From a virus: DNA of 64,000 nucleotides. Below, one piece after another: positions 54,477-62,959 of the stretch (positions are counted from its first letter, which is position 1; every line of letters begins with the position of its first letter). The stretch covers positions 1 through 64,000 of IMG/VR virus record IMGVR_UViG_3300035126_000903; one strand, 5' to 3'. A program made the position numbers and the translations under genes. Under the pieces are notes generated by a model that saw only the letters and a program-made list of their open reading frames with translations, did not search any database and was not told where the DNA came from.

Positions 54477-54701
54477 TTACTTTTTAAACATATTTACTAT
54501 TGAAGAAATAACCCCATAAATAATACCCAATATAAAAGCAGAAGTAAAAATTGGCGCGGTAATAAACCACAATAAAGACCAAATAAGTATGGTGGTATCC
54601 GATAATTTAACGCTCTTATTAGTAATTTGGAATAAGTGTAAAAAAAATGCCATTACTAAAGACCCACCTAAATATAATTCTAAATGAAATAAATTAAGCA
54701 T
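54477..54701 (-). CDS. membrane protein, two to three helices
   Basis: 74 residues, MLNLFHLELYLGGSLVMAFFL..., mostly hydrophobic. Overlaps the upstream gene's stop by 8 nt. Confidence 0.62.
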   Translation of the reverse strand: MLNLFHLELYLGGSLVMAFFLHLFQITNKSVKLSDTTILIWSLLWFITAPIFTSAFILGIIYGVISSIVNMFKK

Positions 54702-54954
54702 TGGTATTGATATGTATTTTGTTAAATAAATTTACTAAGTCTACTAAATCAGTTTCGTTTGTTATTTTGAACGAATCTTCTTCAAACAAATAACAATACC
54801 AATTATCATCCTTTATTTCATCGCTCGATGATGTTACTAAAGCTATTCCACCAATATCTAAAACATAGTAATACCAATCTTGTGGACTTCCCGATTGTTC
54901 AGCTGGAACGATAATCTTTTCAAATCCTAATTCACTAAATATTTGTTCTTTCAT
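54694..54954 (-). CDS. hypothetical protein
   Basis: 86 residues. LGFEKIIVPAEQSGSPQDWYYYVLDIG is a pattern of small phage proteins; unrecognised. Confidence 0.65.
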   Translation of the reverse strand: MKEQIFSELGFEKIIVPAEQSGSPQDWYYYVLDIGGIALVTSSSDEIKDDNWYCYLFEEDSFKITNETDLVDLVNLFNKIHINTNA

Positions 54955-54955
54955 T

Positions 54956-55243
54956 TTATTCTGGGTTTTTAAATTTGGGGGAGCATCCTAATATTATTGC
55001 ATTCTTAAATAGTTGCCTTCTCCAAATTTTAATTTTATATTCTTTAATTACTTCTTGAATGATTTCTGAGAATTGGTATTCACATATTTCGTAATTGTTA
55101 TAATCTATGACCTTTTCTCCTAGCTCATTTTCGGATGCGTTTTGGATTAATTCATCAAAGTTAGCTGATGGAGTTGATGCTCTATATAACCTCCTATAAC
55201 ATTCGTGGATAGCTTGTTCTTCTTTTTTAGTTGCTAATGACAT
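54956..55243 (-). CDS. hypothetical protein
   Basis: 95 residues, helical N-terminus, ends GCSPKFKNPE. Unrecognised. Confidence 0.65.
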   Translation of the reverse strand: MSLATKKEEQAIHECYRRLYRASTPSANFDELIQNASENELGEKVIDYNNYEICEYQFSEIIQEVIKEYKIKIWRRQLFKNAIILGCSPKFKNPE

Positions 55244-55246
55244 AAC

Positions 55247-55657
55247 TTATTCAAAACTGTAGTTAAACATAAAAATATTTTTATTTTTATTGTATTCACA
55301 TTCGACTGTTAATCCTGTTTTTTTATCGTAAAATTTGTTATCACCCATATAAACAGAATTTTCTCTTACTTGGTTTAAGATAAGTAATGCCATTTCATCG
55401 TCTTGAGTTGCATTTGTGAACATTACATTTTTTGTTTCTCCATATTTGAAAACATAAAAGCTCATTAAATCAAAAGATGTGTGTTTAGTCCATAAACACC
55501 AAATTTCAGATTCATATGTCTTATCCCAAGACGCAGTACTAAATTCTATCTTGTTGTAGGTCTTTATTTCATTTTCGGTAAAGCCAACCATTGGTTTTTG
55601 TGCTAAGCAAATGGTTGTTATCCCCATTAGCATTAGAGTTGTTATTAGTTTTTTCAT
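55247..55657 (-). CDS. secreted protein
   Basis: 136 residues. Signal peptide MKKLITTLMLMGITTICLAQ with a likely cleavage after LAQ. Body beta-rich (NKIEFSTASWDKTYESEIW). Exported to the periplasm; role unknown. Confidence 0.7.
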   Translation of the reverse strand: MKKLITTLMLMGITTICLAQKPMVGFTENEIKTYNKIEFSTASWDKTYESEIWCLWTKHTSFDLMSFYVFKYGETKNVMFTNATQDDEMALLILNQVRENSVYMGDNKFYDKKTGLTVECEYNKNKNIFMFNYSFE

Positions 55658-55705
55658 TAATTATTTTTTTAGTATTTTTTTATTCTATACATACAACCCA
55701 CTTTA

Positions 55706-56425
55706 TCATACTTTCCCTACTTTAATTTCTCCATCGTAAATTAGGTATTGACGTGAATTTAAAGCATCAATCATAATGTATCTGCCACCTAAAAATTTCG
55801 CCATTCCAATCAAATCAATTTCTTTAATTTGGGTGTGTCCAAACACTTGAATGAATCGTTTTTTAATTCCATCTTTACCTCGTTTGTTATTTGAAGTTCT
55901 CAATGAATTCAACCTAATCCAAATAGGTGATTGTGTTTCATTATCCCCATATGGATTAAAACCATTGAACTTAAAAATGAATGGAGAATATTTAAATGTT
56001 TCATTCAGTTTTTCAACTAAATTATCGCAATCCCAACTACCTCTAAAATTATCATTCATAAATACTGAAGATACACCAGCATGAGTACAAAGGAAATTAT
56101 CAAATGAATATGCCATTTGTAAATGTTCCATATTTTCTTTGAGTAACTGTCCAATATCAAATTTTAGAGCAGGTTGAAATCCCCTGTACGTTTCACCCAT
56201 GTTCATATAATGATAATCGTGATTACCTACCAAAAGTACAACTTCAACGCCACTTGTTTTTTTGAAATGGATAATTTCCTTAAAATTATGAATTTGGTCA
56301 ATACCAGGAATATCAAATGAATCGAAATAATCTCCCACAAAAATAACCCTATCAGGTTTTTCCTGTTCTACAATTTCTTTCCAAATGGAACGTCCGTGAA
56401 TATCACCGATGAATACAGTTTTCAT
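55706..56425 (-). CDS. calcineurin-like metallophosphoesterase
   Basis: 239 residues. Metal motifs GDIHG (residue 8), GDYFDS, GNHDYHYM, THAG and GHTQI in order. Acts as phosphatase or phosphodiesterase; substrate unknown. Own promoter at 56443. Confidence 0.88.
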   Translation of the reverse strand: MKTVFIGDIHGRSIWKEIVEQEKPDRVIFVGDYFDSFDIPGIDQIHNFKEIIHFKKTSGVEVVLLVGNHDYHYMNMGETYRGFQPALKFDIGQLLKENMEHLQMAYSFDNFLCTHAGVSSVFMNDNFRGSWDCDNLVEKLNETFKYSPFIFKFNGFNPYGDNETQSPIWIRLNSLRTSNNKRGKDGIKKRFIQVFGHTQIKEIDLIGMAKFLGGRYIMIDALNSRQYLIYDGEIKVGKV

Positions 56426-56442
56426 GATGTTTAATTATGGTG

Positions 56443-56474
56443 TAAATATACGAAGTAAATTTTGATTTTCCAAA
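56443..56474 (-). promoter_or_regulatory. promoter, Bacteroidota type
   Basis: TTTGGAAAATC, 20 nt, TATATTTAC on the minus strand. Confidence 0.72.
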
Positions 56475-56499
56475 TTTTTTATCAGGTTAACTTGATCCT

Positions 56500-56567
56500 A
56501 CACAAATACAACATACTGGTAGAGTATAAGTGGGTGTAAACTTCACAAATAAGTAAGTTATATGAAA
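56500..56567 (-). repeat. cassette-end repeat, class 2
   Basis: Same repeat as at 31003, ending AAGTTATATGAA, which matches the start core of its cassette (56933-56943). Confidence 0.62.
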
Positions 56568-56572
56568 TAAAA

Positions 56573-56938
56573 TTAAACAATAGTCCAACTACCATTATGA
56601 AGATAACATCCTTCTATAATTTCTTGTGTTTCGTTGTTTTTAATATCATATCTTGGTTTAACCTCAGTTAGATAAATTTTTCTATCAAAATAACCTTTAA
56701 TCATAATAGTTATATTCTTAACATAATCGTAATCCATATCTTTATATTCACGATATGTTAAATAACTTTCTTTATTAGTATTACCATCATATACTAAAAT
56801 TAACGGTTCTTTTGTATCTACCCAACCATTAAATTTATCATGTTTGTTTATGATATTAAAAACACCAAAATCATTACATGATACATCTTGTCCTATTTTA
56901 AAATCTTCCATATTAAATTTGTTTAATTTTACATTCAT
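56573..56938 (-). CDS. cassette gene, hypothetical
   Basis: 121 residues from MNVKLNKFNMEDFKI at 56938 (or 112 from MEDFKIGQDV at 56911). The cassette runs from GTTATATGAA (core, overlapping the ATG) to GTTATATGAA at 56557. Beta-rich; unknown. Confidence 0.65.
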   Translation of the reverse strand: MNVKLNKFNMEDFKIGQDVSCNDFGVFNIINKHDKFNGWVDTKEPLILVYDGNTNKESYLTYREYKDMDYDYVKNITIMIKGYFDRKIYLTEVKPRYDIKNNETQEIIEGCYLHNGSWTIV

Positions 56939-56990
56939 ATAACAAATGATAAACAACATTAAAACGATTGTTTATCATCAGACGTTATAT
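56939..56990 (-). repeat. attC-like site, perfect 11-bp arm
   Basis: ATAACAA, ATGATAAACAA, 11 nt, TTGTTTATCAT, CAGACGTTATAT. The arm and loop are the same as at 31365-31414, 25 kb away. Confidence 0.78.
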
Positions 56991-56996
56991 TCAAGT

Positions 56997-57284
56997 TTAT
57001 TTTTGTTTTGATTTGTTTATGTGAAATTCTCTGACCATATTATAAATTTCATTATCTTTTGATACTAATGTTCTCATTGGATTTTTATTACCAATGTATC
57101 TCAACTGATATATTTCTTCCATATTAGAATCACTATGTAAATAGTAGTCCGCTGTTGGAAAATAAAGTGATATATCATATTGTGTTATATCAAATTCAAC
57201 ATCATCAGTATCAAATGTGTAGTAGTCATTTATTTTTGGTGTATTATTCCAAAAAACCTCATCAACTTTAAATAACCAAATCAT
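56997..57284 (-). CDS. cassette gene, hypothetical
   Basis: 95 residues, MIWLFKVDEVFWNNTP..., aromatic and acidic. Flanked by GTTATATTCAAG and a CAGATATAT half site at 57315. Confidence 0.62.
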   Translation of the reverse strand: MIWLFKVDEVFWNNTPKINDYYTFDTDDVEFDITQYDISLYFPTADYYLHSDSNMEEIYQLRYIGNKNPMRTLVSKDNEIYNMVREFHINKSKQK

Positions 57285-57352
57285 AATTTCTTTTTTAATT
57301 GTAAAACAAAAATAAACCTAAATATATCTGAGTATCGTTATGTGTAATATTT

Positions 57353-57601
57353 TTAAACTACATCGTGTGTCACTTCTAATATAGGTTTTTGAAAACAATT
57401 CGAAAACCATTCTATCCTCTTCAAACTATCCTCGTGTGTTTTTGTTGGTAGTGTCATTAATCGTGAGTCATGTACAGAATTCCATCCATGATTACACGCA
57501 TTTACATTATCACAAAACCATTCTGGATGGAATTCTGATTTGTTTTCAAATTGTTTTTCTACTACTCTAAATTTCATTGGTGATGTTGGTTCTTGATACA
57601 T
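57353..57601 (-). CDS. cassette gene, hypothetical
   Basis: 82 residues with CDNVNACNHGW and HDSRLMTLP. Ends at GTTATGTGTAA (57335). Unrecognised. Confidence 0.62.
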   Translation of the reverse strand: MYQEPTSPMKFRVVEKQFENKSEFHPEWFCDNVNACNHGWNSVHDSRLMTLPTKTHEDSLKRIEWFSNCFQKPILEVTHDVV

Positions 57602-57644
57602 TTTAAAAGATTTTGTTAAGTTTAAAAATACATATTTCTAACAG

Positions 57645-57676
57645 CAAATATAAGTAATAAATTTTAATTTTCCAAA
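57645..57676 (-). promoter_or_regulatory. promoter, Bacteroidota type
   Basis: TTTGGAAAATT, 20 nt, TATATTTG on the minus strand, driving the short cassette string to its left. Confidence 0.72.
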
Positions 57677-57679
57677 TTT

Positions 57680-58066
57680 TTATGAATTAGTAAAATTGGA
57701 ATTCAAAGAGTTCAAATCAATACGAGCAGTGTCGGTGGTTGCTGTAAACAATGTTGTTTGGTATTTTTTAGGGTTCCGCACCATTTTGTTTGCCATAATA
57801 CACCCACATATACCACTTCCGCCATTTTTGGGGTTGCAACTACAAATGCTATGGTAAGGTACTACATCGGGTTCATAGTTTGAACTTGTGATGTCAAAAG
57901 GGGTAATGTTTACTTGGTGAGGTATAGTTTTATCACCATCTATTGCTTCCAGTGTTTCCAGTTGTTTTTTGTACGCGTCGATCTTGGCTGCCAATACCAT
58001 CCTATCTTCCTCCAACTTTTGGATATGGAGTTTTGTGTCGTAAATTGCTTTTTCTATTTTATTCAT
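57680..58066 (-). CDS. coiled-coil hypothetical protein
   Basis: 128 residues. Residues 5-45 are a coiled coil (YDTKLHIQKLEEDRMVLAAK). A Cys-rich piece CSCNPKNGGSGICGC follows, maybe a metal site. Confidence 0.65.
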   Translation of the reverse strand: MNKIEKAIYDTKLHIQKLEEDRMVLAAKIDAYKKQLETLEAIDGDKTIPHQVNITPFDITSSNYEPDVVPYHSICSCNPKNGGSGICGCIMANKMVRNPKKYQTTLFTATTDTARIDLNSLNSNFTNS

Positions 58067-58072
58067 ATTTCA

Positions 58073-58723
58073 TTATTTTGATTTTGGTTTATAAAATCCA
58101 AGACCAACAACTTCTTCCCAAAGTTGTTTCATTGTTGTTCTGATGGATTCTTTGTGTTTTTCATCCAAAAACCCAAAGTCATGTTTGTATCTCATTGCCA
58201 TAGAATCAATTAGTTGTGGGTCAGGCTGTAGTTCGGGTTTAGTTTCTTCAATTAGTTTTCCGTCTTTCCATACATAAGTTTTTATGATGTTCCCTTGTTC
58301 ATCAAAACACTCCACAATTCCATCTATCTTACCCTCTTTGTGTGGGGTTCTTATACGGATGTTGCCGTCCTCATAGAACCACTCCCAAATGCCTTCTTCT
58401 TGTCCTTTTGAGTTCTTCTGTCCTTTAATCCATACATTCCCGTTGGAGTAGTATTCAATGAGGGGTGTGAGTTCGGGTTTAGTTTCTTCAATCAGTTTTC
58501 CGTCTTTCCAAAGACGGGTTTGGGTAATGTTTCCTTGTTCATTAAACCACTCCACAATTCCATCTATCTTACCCTCCTTGTATGGAACTCTCCTTTTGAT
58601 GTTTCCGTTTGGACAGAACCACTCCCAAATACCTTCTCGTTGTCCTTTGGAGTTCTTTTGTCCTTTAATCCACACATTTCCGTTAATGTAGTATTCAATG
58701 TAGGGTGTAAGTTCCTTGGTCAT
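58073..58723 (-). CDS. two-module MORN-variant protein with helical tail
   Basis: 216 residues from MTKELTPYIEYYINGN at 58723. Two MORN-variant modules joined by ETKPELTP, then a 45-residue helical tail (DSMAMRYKHDFGFLDEKHK). Confidence 0.78.
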   Translation of the reverse strand: MTKELTPYIEYYINGNVWIKGQKNSKGQREGIWEWFCPNGNIKRRVPYKEGKIDGIVEWFNEQGNITQTRLWKDGKLIEETKPELTPLIEYYSNGNVWIKGQKNSKGQEEGIWEWFYEDGNIRIRTPHKEGKIDGIVECFDEQGNIIKTYVWKDGKLIEETKPELQPDPQLIDSMAMRYKHDFGFLDEKHKESIRTTMKQLWEEVVGLGFYKPKSK

Positions 58724-58727
58724 AGGT

Positions 58728-59189
58728 TTAGTGTTTAGTTTCTTCAATTACTTCACCATTTTTCCATAGAGTGGTTTTGGTGATGTTTCCTTCTTCATCA
58801 AACCACTCCTGAATTCCATCCATATTACCATCTTTGAATGGGGTTCTAAAATCGATGTTCCCGTTTGGATAGAAAACCTCCTGAATACCGTCCACCTTAC
58901 CCTCTTTAAAAGGGATTCTCCTTTCGATGTTTCCGTTCTCCCAGAAATACTCCCAAATGCCTTCTCGTTGTCCTACGGAGTTCTCTTGTCCTTTAATCCA
59001 CACATTTCCGTTGTCGTGGTATTCAATGTAGGGTGTGAGTTCCTCATCTATCTTTTTTATCAACTCCAACACTAATGAGTTTCTACCCATTCGATAGGTT
59101 ATTTGGAATTCTGTTTCTTTCTCAACATCCTTTGGGGGGAGATAATAAAGTTTTTCCAATTCGTCTTTTGTTAATTCTAGTTTTTTCAT
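58728..59189 (-). CDS. MORN-variant protein with helical N-terminus
   Basis: 153 residues. Residues 1-45 helical (KLELTKDELEKLYYLPPKD), then one MORN-variant module. Operon with 58073 and 59193. Confidence 0.78.
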   Translation of the reverse strand: MKKLELTKDELEKLYYLPPKDVEKETEFQITYRMGRNSLVLELIKKIDEELTPYIEYHDNGNVWIKGQENSVGQREGIWEYFWENGNIERRIPFKEGKVDGIQEVFYPNGNIDFRTPFKDGNMDGIQEWFDEEGNITKTTLWKNGEVIEETKH

Positions 59190-59192
59190 ATT

Positions 59193-59423
59193 TTAGTTTT
59201 TAATTTGCCTTGTTGTAGAGTATTTACGAATATCATCCCCAATCTCAAATCGGTGTGATAAATCCGTTATCTCGTAATGATTTCCACCAATTCGATATGA
59301 AAAACGTGCCAAACTCGTATCTTCTACCATAACTGATTTTCTAGTGATTATATAACTTTTTTCTGCTACAAAATCACACGAGTAAAGTGATGCAAATAGG
59401 GTAATTAGTAAGATTTTTTTCAT
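59193..59423 (-). CDS. small lipoprotein
   Basis: 76 residues. MKKILLITLFASLYSC lipobox then a short beta domain. Confidence 0.7.
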   Translation of the reverse strand: MKKILLITLFASLYSCDFVAEKSYIITRKSVMVEDTSLARFSYRIGGNHYEITDLSHRFEIGDDIRKYSTTRQIKN

Positions 59424-59514
59424 AATTGGGTGGGGTTTAGTGTTTCCATCCTATCCCTAATTTATTGATAGGAGTTAATTGTGAAGTATAGTTCATATAA
59501 GATATTACAAAATT

Positions 59515-60054
59515 TTAGTTCCACCAATTTTTAAGTCCCGAACCATCAAATTTTCCCTCCCACTCATCTTGCTCAAAAAAATCACCTTGTCCTTTAATTA
59601 TTTCACAAAATTCTTCCCATTCCTTAACTTCAAGTTCACGAGATTTTAAAAAAACTTCGTGGTTATGATCTCTTTGTTCTTCAGTTAAACCATCTTCAAC
59701 ACTAAATAATTCAGGTCTATCTTCCAAAGGAACAAATTTAAGTTCATAATCATAACGTTTACCTAAAATGTTTTCAGCCATTGTAACATAGTTATCATCT
59801 ATGTGATTTTGTAAAATCTCACAAGCACGCCTCATTTTGGCCACTTTTTTCATTTTAGTAGACTTAATCTCATTACCTTTATTCTCAATCCCATCAGCCA
59901 TTTCATTAATGCCTGTGTTCATAAATTGAAATAAAGGCTGATAAGCCCACCAATGAAAATCGGTGAGAGCCTTTCTAAATAACCAGACATTTTTTATGAA
60001 GTTAATGAAAGATAAAATTTTATCTTTGATTAGGGTGTAATATATTTTTATCAT
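59515..60054 (-). CDS. hypothetical helical protein
   Basis: 179 residues. Short hydrophobic start (MIKIYYTLIKDKILSF), then a charged helical body. Overlaps its upstream neighbour by 4 nt. Function unknown. Confidence 0.68.
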   Translation of the reverse strand: MIKIYYTLIKDKILSFINFIKNVWLFRKALTDFHWWAYQPLFQFMNTGINEMADGIENKGNEIKSTKMKKVAKMRRACEILQNHIDDNYVTMAENILGKRYDYELKFVPLEDRPELFSVEDGLTEEQRDHNHEVFLKSRELEVKEWEEFCEIIKGQGDFFEQDEWEGKFDGSGLKNWWN

Positions 60055-60416
60055 ATGAATATTCCGTTTAAGTATCTTGTTCTTTCTTCGTCAGTCATCT
60101 GATATGGAAGATTATAATCATCAGTTTTATTTTCTTCCAACCATTGATGTAGTTCTTCTATTGTTCTACATAGTTCATTCCCATCCTTATCTGTCATTGT
60201 TAAATCGGTTCTCTCGCCCCAATTTTTATCATAACACCACCAATCAAATGTTTCTTTTCCTTCTTTCCCATAGTAAGAACCAATCAAAAGAGAAATTACT
60301 TGTTCTAAAGTATCACAAAAATTGACAAGGTCAATTTCTGCTTTGTAAGCGGCAATAGTCTTACTTTGATGTTTTTTAAGTAATTCTATTATTTTTTTAA
60401 ATACTTCTAATTTCAT
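60051..60416 (-). CDS. hypothetical protein
   Basis: 121 residues. TFDWWCYDKNWGERTDLTMTDKDGNELCRTIEELHQWLEE; I recall similar single-domain proteins in phages and plasmids. Overlaps the RNA ligase gene by 4 nt. Confidence 0.68.
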   Translation of the reverse strand: MKLEVFKKIIELLKKHQSKTIAAYKAEIDLVNFCDTLEQVISLLIGSYYGKEGKETFDWWCYDKNWGERTDLTMTDKDGNELCRTIEELHQWLEENKTDDYNLPYQMTDEERTRYLNGIFI

Positions 60417-61555
60417 TGTTCGTTTTTAAGTAAAAATTTATTGCTGATTGCCTTAAAAGAAATTGTCCCGTCTAATGACCTAACAACAACACCTTCTCTT
60501 TCTGTTTTTGGGTTAAGTGCGGACTTTCCTTCCGCATACTGTAACATCTCTTCAATTGTGTTTGGAAGAAGAAAATTAGATTCTAGAATGGGCACAGTTT
60601 GGAGACCAATCATGAAACAAATATCCTCTAAATCTTTGATTCCCAACCTGGTTCTACTATCAATTTGATAAACACTAAAAAATCTAACAGTTTGTCCTTT
60701 TATACCATAGGGATTGCCTTGAATACCTTCACCAATCAACTCTCCCTGTAAACAGATATTGTAGCCGACTGCTCCAAGCTTTGTCTTGAGATCCAGTTGA
60801 CGAGCGACTTTCCAAAAGGTGTTCTCCTGTTTCGGTCTCTCAGCTCCATCATCGCACATTACCATTCCTGGCACAAACTCTTCAGGTTCTGCGAGCTCTA
60901 AGTTTCGCGAACAGACTCCAAAGACTCCATCCTTGAAATAATAAGTTGCGCTTGCCCCATCAAGCTTCTCAGCGACATAGAACTGGTGGGCCGAAGTCAG
61001 CTTCCACTTCTCATAGTCGTCGGCTAAGTTCTGAACTCTCTCCTCATCTGTCTTGCGAATGAATGAAGGAAAAAGACCCTTAACCTTTCCTGCGAGCTCA
61101 GCTGGGATTGGCGGCTCATACTTAACGATTTCCAAATGATTACTTACATCCGTGCCTTCTTCGATTAAGAGGGCATCATCGTATGGTCCCAGTTGGAGTT
61201 GCATGCCCCAAGGTTGTTGTGAGTAGCCGATCTTCATTTCGTCTGCGTCTTCGAGAACAGAGAGCGGAAGCAAGAGTCCTTGTGAGACTTGGCCTCTGAG
61301 CCTGATTGTCTTGAGTCGGAAACCTTCTTGGTCTCCCATCTTTTTGAATGAGCTCTTGCGTAGGAACTCAAACTCTTCGCGAATCGGAAGGAATGAATCG
61401 ATCTCACAATAGATTACCAAATCACCAACCTTGTGTTGGACATCTTTTGCCACCACAACTTTCCAACCATCAACCACCGCTAGTTCAATCCTATCAGCTC
61501 CTTCGATGGGTAAAATTTCTTTTATTCTTCTGACTGTTGCAAGTTTTCTTTCCAT
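60413..61555 (-). CDS. RNA ligase, DRB0094/Rnl5 type
   Basis: 380 residues. N-terminal OB-like domain starting MERKLATVRRIKEILPIEGAD, as in DRB0094-type ligases. Motif I KLDG at VAEKLDGASATYYF near residue 196, GELIGEGIQGNPYG, and motif V REGVVVRS...SFKAIS. Seals nicked or broken RNA. The gene is clearly richer in GC than its neighbours, suggesting a separate origin. It forms an RNA repair block with the next three genes. Confidence 0.9.
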   Translation of the reverse strand: MERKLATVRRIKEILPIEGADRIELAVVDGWKVVVAKDVQHKVGDLVIYCEIDSFLPIREEFEFLRKSSFKKMGDQEGFRLKTIRLRGQVSQGLLLPLSVLEDADEMKIGYSQQPWGMQLQLGPYDDALLIEEGTDVSNHLEIVKYEPPIPAELAGKVKGLFPSFIRKTDEERVQNLADDYEKWKLTSAHQFYVAEKLDGASATYYFKDGVFGVCSRNLELAEPEEFVPGMVMCDDGAERPKQENTFWKVARQLDLKTKLGAVGYNICLQGELIGEGIQGNPYGIKGQTVRFFSVYQIDSRTRLGIKDLEDICFMIGLQTVPILESNFLLPNTIEEMLQYAEGKSALNPKTEREGVVVRSLDGTISFKAISNKFLLKNEQ

Positions 61556-61905
61556 TACAATACGTTTTTTAAATTATGCAAATATAACTCTTTTTCTTTG
61601 CTTCTCAAATAATTTTTCATTCTTTTTTCGGCCCTTCTGAATTTCCAAAAAATAGGATTGAATGGATTCAAAACAGCAAACGGTATTTTCCAAGAAAAAT
61701 GACCGTTCACCCAGGCACCAATATGATTTGAACTCCAACCAAAAGATAACCTTCCTCCATTTTCTTTTTCATAAGTTGGACTATGAAATTCTGCCCATGA
61801 CATCCCTGGTCCGGCGTAATGGTTCATTTTCCAATTTTCATAATCATTCTCCATCGAATCGATGAATCTGTCTATGTATAACTTATCAATTTGTTTTTCT
61901 TTCAT
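61555..61905 (-). CDS. hypothetical protein
   Basis: 116 residues. Trp- and aromatic-rich middle (FGWSSNHIGAWVNGHFSWKIP) and basic tail. Lies between RNA ligase and kinase; unrecognised. Confidence 0.65.
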   Translation of the reverse strand: MKEKQIDKLYIDRFIDSMENDYENWKMNHYAGPGMSWAEFHSPTYEKENGGRLSFGWSSNHIGAWVNGHFSWKIPFAVLNPFNPIFWKFRRAEKRMKNYLRSKEKELYLHNLKNVL

Positions 61906-62297
61906 AATTTTATTTCAAATCTGTTTTTCATAATTTCTAACTTATCATCAGGAACACCATGAATATTCCTTCCGCCGTGTCGGTTTTCAACAATCAATGA
62001 GAAGACTGTGTAACCGTAATCTTTGGCCAACTTATAATAAGCTTCCATCTCCCATTCTTGTGTGAATGTGTTGGAAACAACCACCGGCGTGTGTTCGAGT
62101 CTCAACAAGAACTCAACTTCTTTTTGGCACCAATTGTGCGCATCCTTGATTTTCGACGGCTCGAACTTATAGTTGCCTTCTCTGTCGACGAAAAACATAT
62201 CTGCTTCTTTATGACAGTAGTCTTTGTTGACCAACATTTTTGCGACTGTCGATTTTCCTGCACCAGGCAGGCCGCGTAATAATATTAGATTTTTCAT
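61902..62297 (-). CDS. polynucleotide kinase-like P-loop protein
   Basis: 131 residues from MKNLILLRGLPGAGKST at 62297. Walker A GLPGAGKST, then VVVSNTFTQEWEM and a C-terminal basic region NRHGGRNIHGVPDD. Matches small AAA_33/T4-Pnk-like 5'-kinases that prepare RNA ends for ligation. Overlaps both neighbours. Confidence 0.85.
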   Translation of the reverse strand: MKNLILLRGLPGAGKSTVAKMLVNKDYCHKEADMFFVDREGNYKFEPSKIKDAHNWCQKEVEFLLRLEHTPVVVSNTFTQEWEMEAYYKLAKDYGYTVFSLIVENRHGGRNIHGVPDDKLEIMKNRFEIKL

Positions 62298-62302
62298 AAT
62301 TT

Positions 62303-62959
62303 TCAAATTCTTTTTTCGTGATGATCTTGTGGCAGGTAAAGTTTTTTGATACCCCTTCCTGACATAATAACTTGTATCTCTTGCATAAGTAGAGGTTCGT
62401 ATTCATTACCATCAACACCAACATCCATAGCTCTACCTTGTGCAACCCTCAGGTGTGCTGGTAAGTGTGTGTGGCCGTGAAGGTGAATCACGCCATTGTT
62501 CATCCCATCCCAACTGGCAATAGGATAGTGCATGCAAATAAATTCAAATTTATTTACCAATCCTTTGTTGGTTGAGGAAGGTTGTCTTACATCCAAGTGA
62601 AGATAGTCGTGAGTTGAGGTAAAAAGATTCTGGACACCTCCCTTGTTTCTACGAATGTGATGATCGTGGTTTCCAAAAACAAGGTGAACATTTTTACAAA
62701 GGATTCTTTGCCGAAACTCTTCTATACTTTCAAATCCACCAAAAGACCAATCTCCTAAGTGGATTAAAACATCATCCTCACCTACTTTAGTATTGATATT
62801 ATCAACCAGAGTATTGTTCATGTGATCCAAAGATTGGAAATCACGAGTAACACCATCAGAGTCTTTCCAATTTGTAGTAGCTCTACAAATATTTGAGTGT
62901 TTGTAGTGGGTATCACTAGTAAAAAATAATCTTTGGTCTTTTTCTAAAATTAGTTTCAT
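62303..62959 (-). CDS. calcineurin-like phosphoesterase
   Basis: 218 residues from MKLILEKDQRLFFTSD at 62959. Metal motifs SDTHYKH, GDWSFGG, GNHDHH, MHYPIASW and HGHTH. In RNA repair blocks such enzymes can remove end phosphates; the substrate is inference. Confidence 0.88.
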   Translation of the reverse strand: MKLILEKDQRLFFTSDTHYKHSNICRATTNWKDSDGVTRDFQSLDHMNNTLVDNINTKVGEDDVLIHLGDWSFGGFESIEEFRQRILCKNVHLVFGNHDHHIRRNKGGVQNLFTSTHDYLHLDVRQPSSTNKGLVNKFEFICMHYPIASWDGMNNGVIHLHGHTHLPAHLRVAQGRAMDVGVDGNEYEPLLMQEIQVIMSGRGIKKLYLPQDHHEKRI

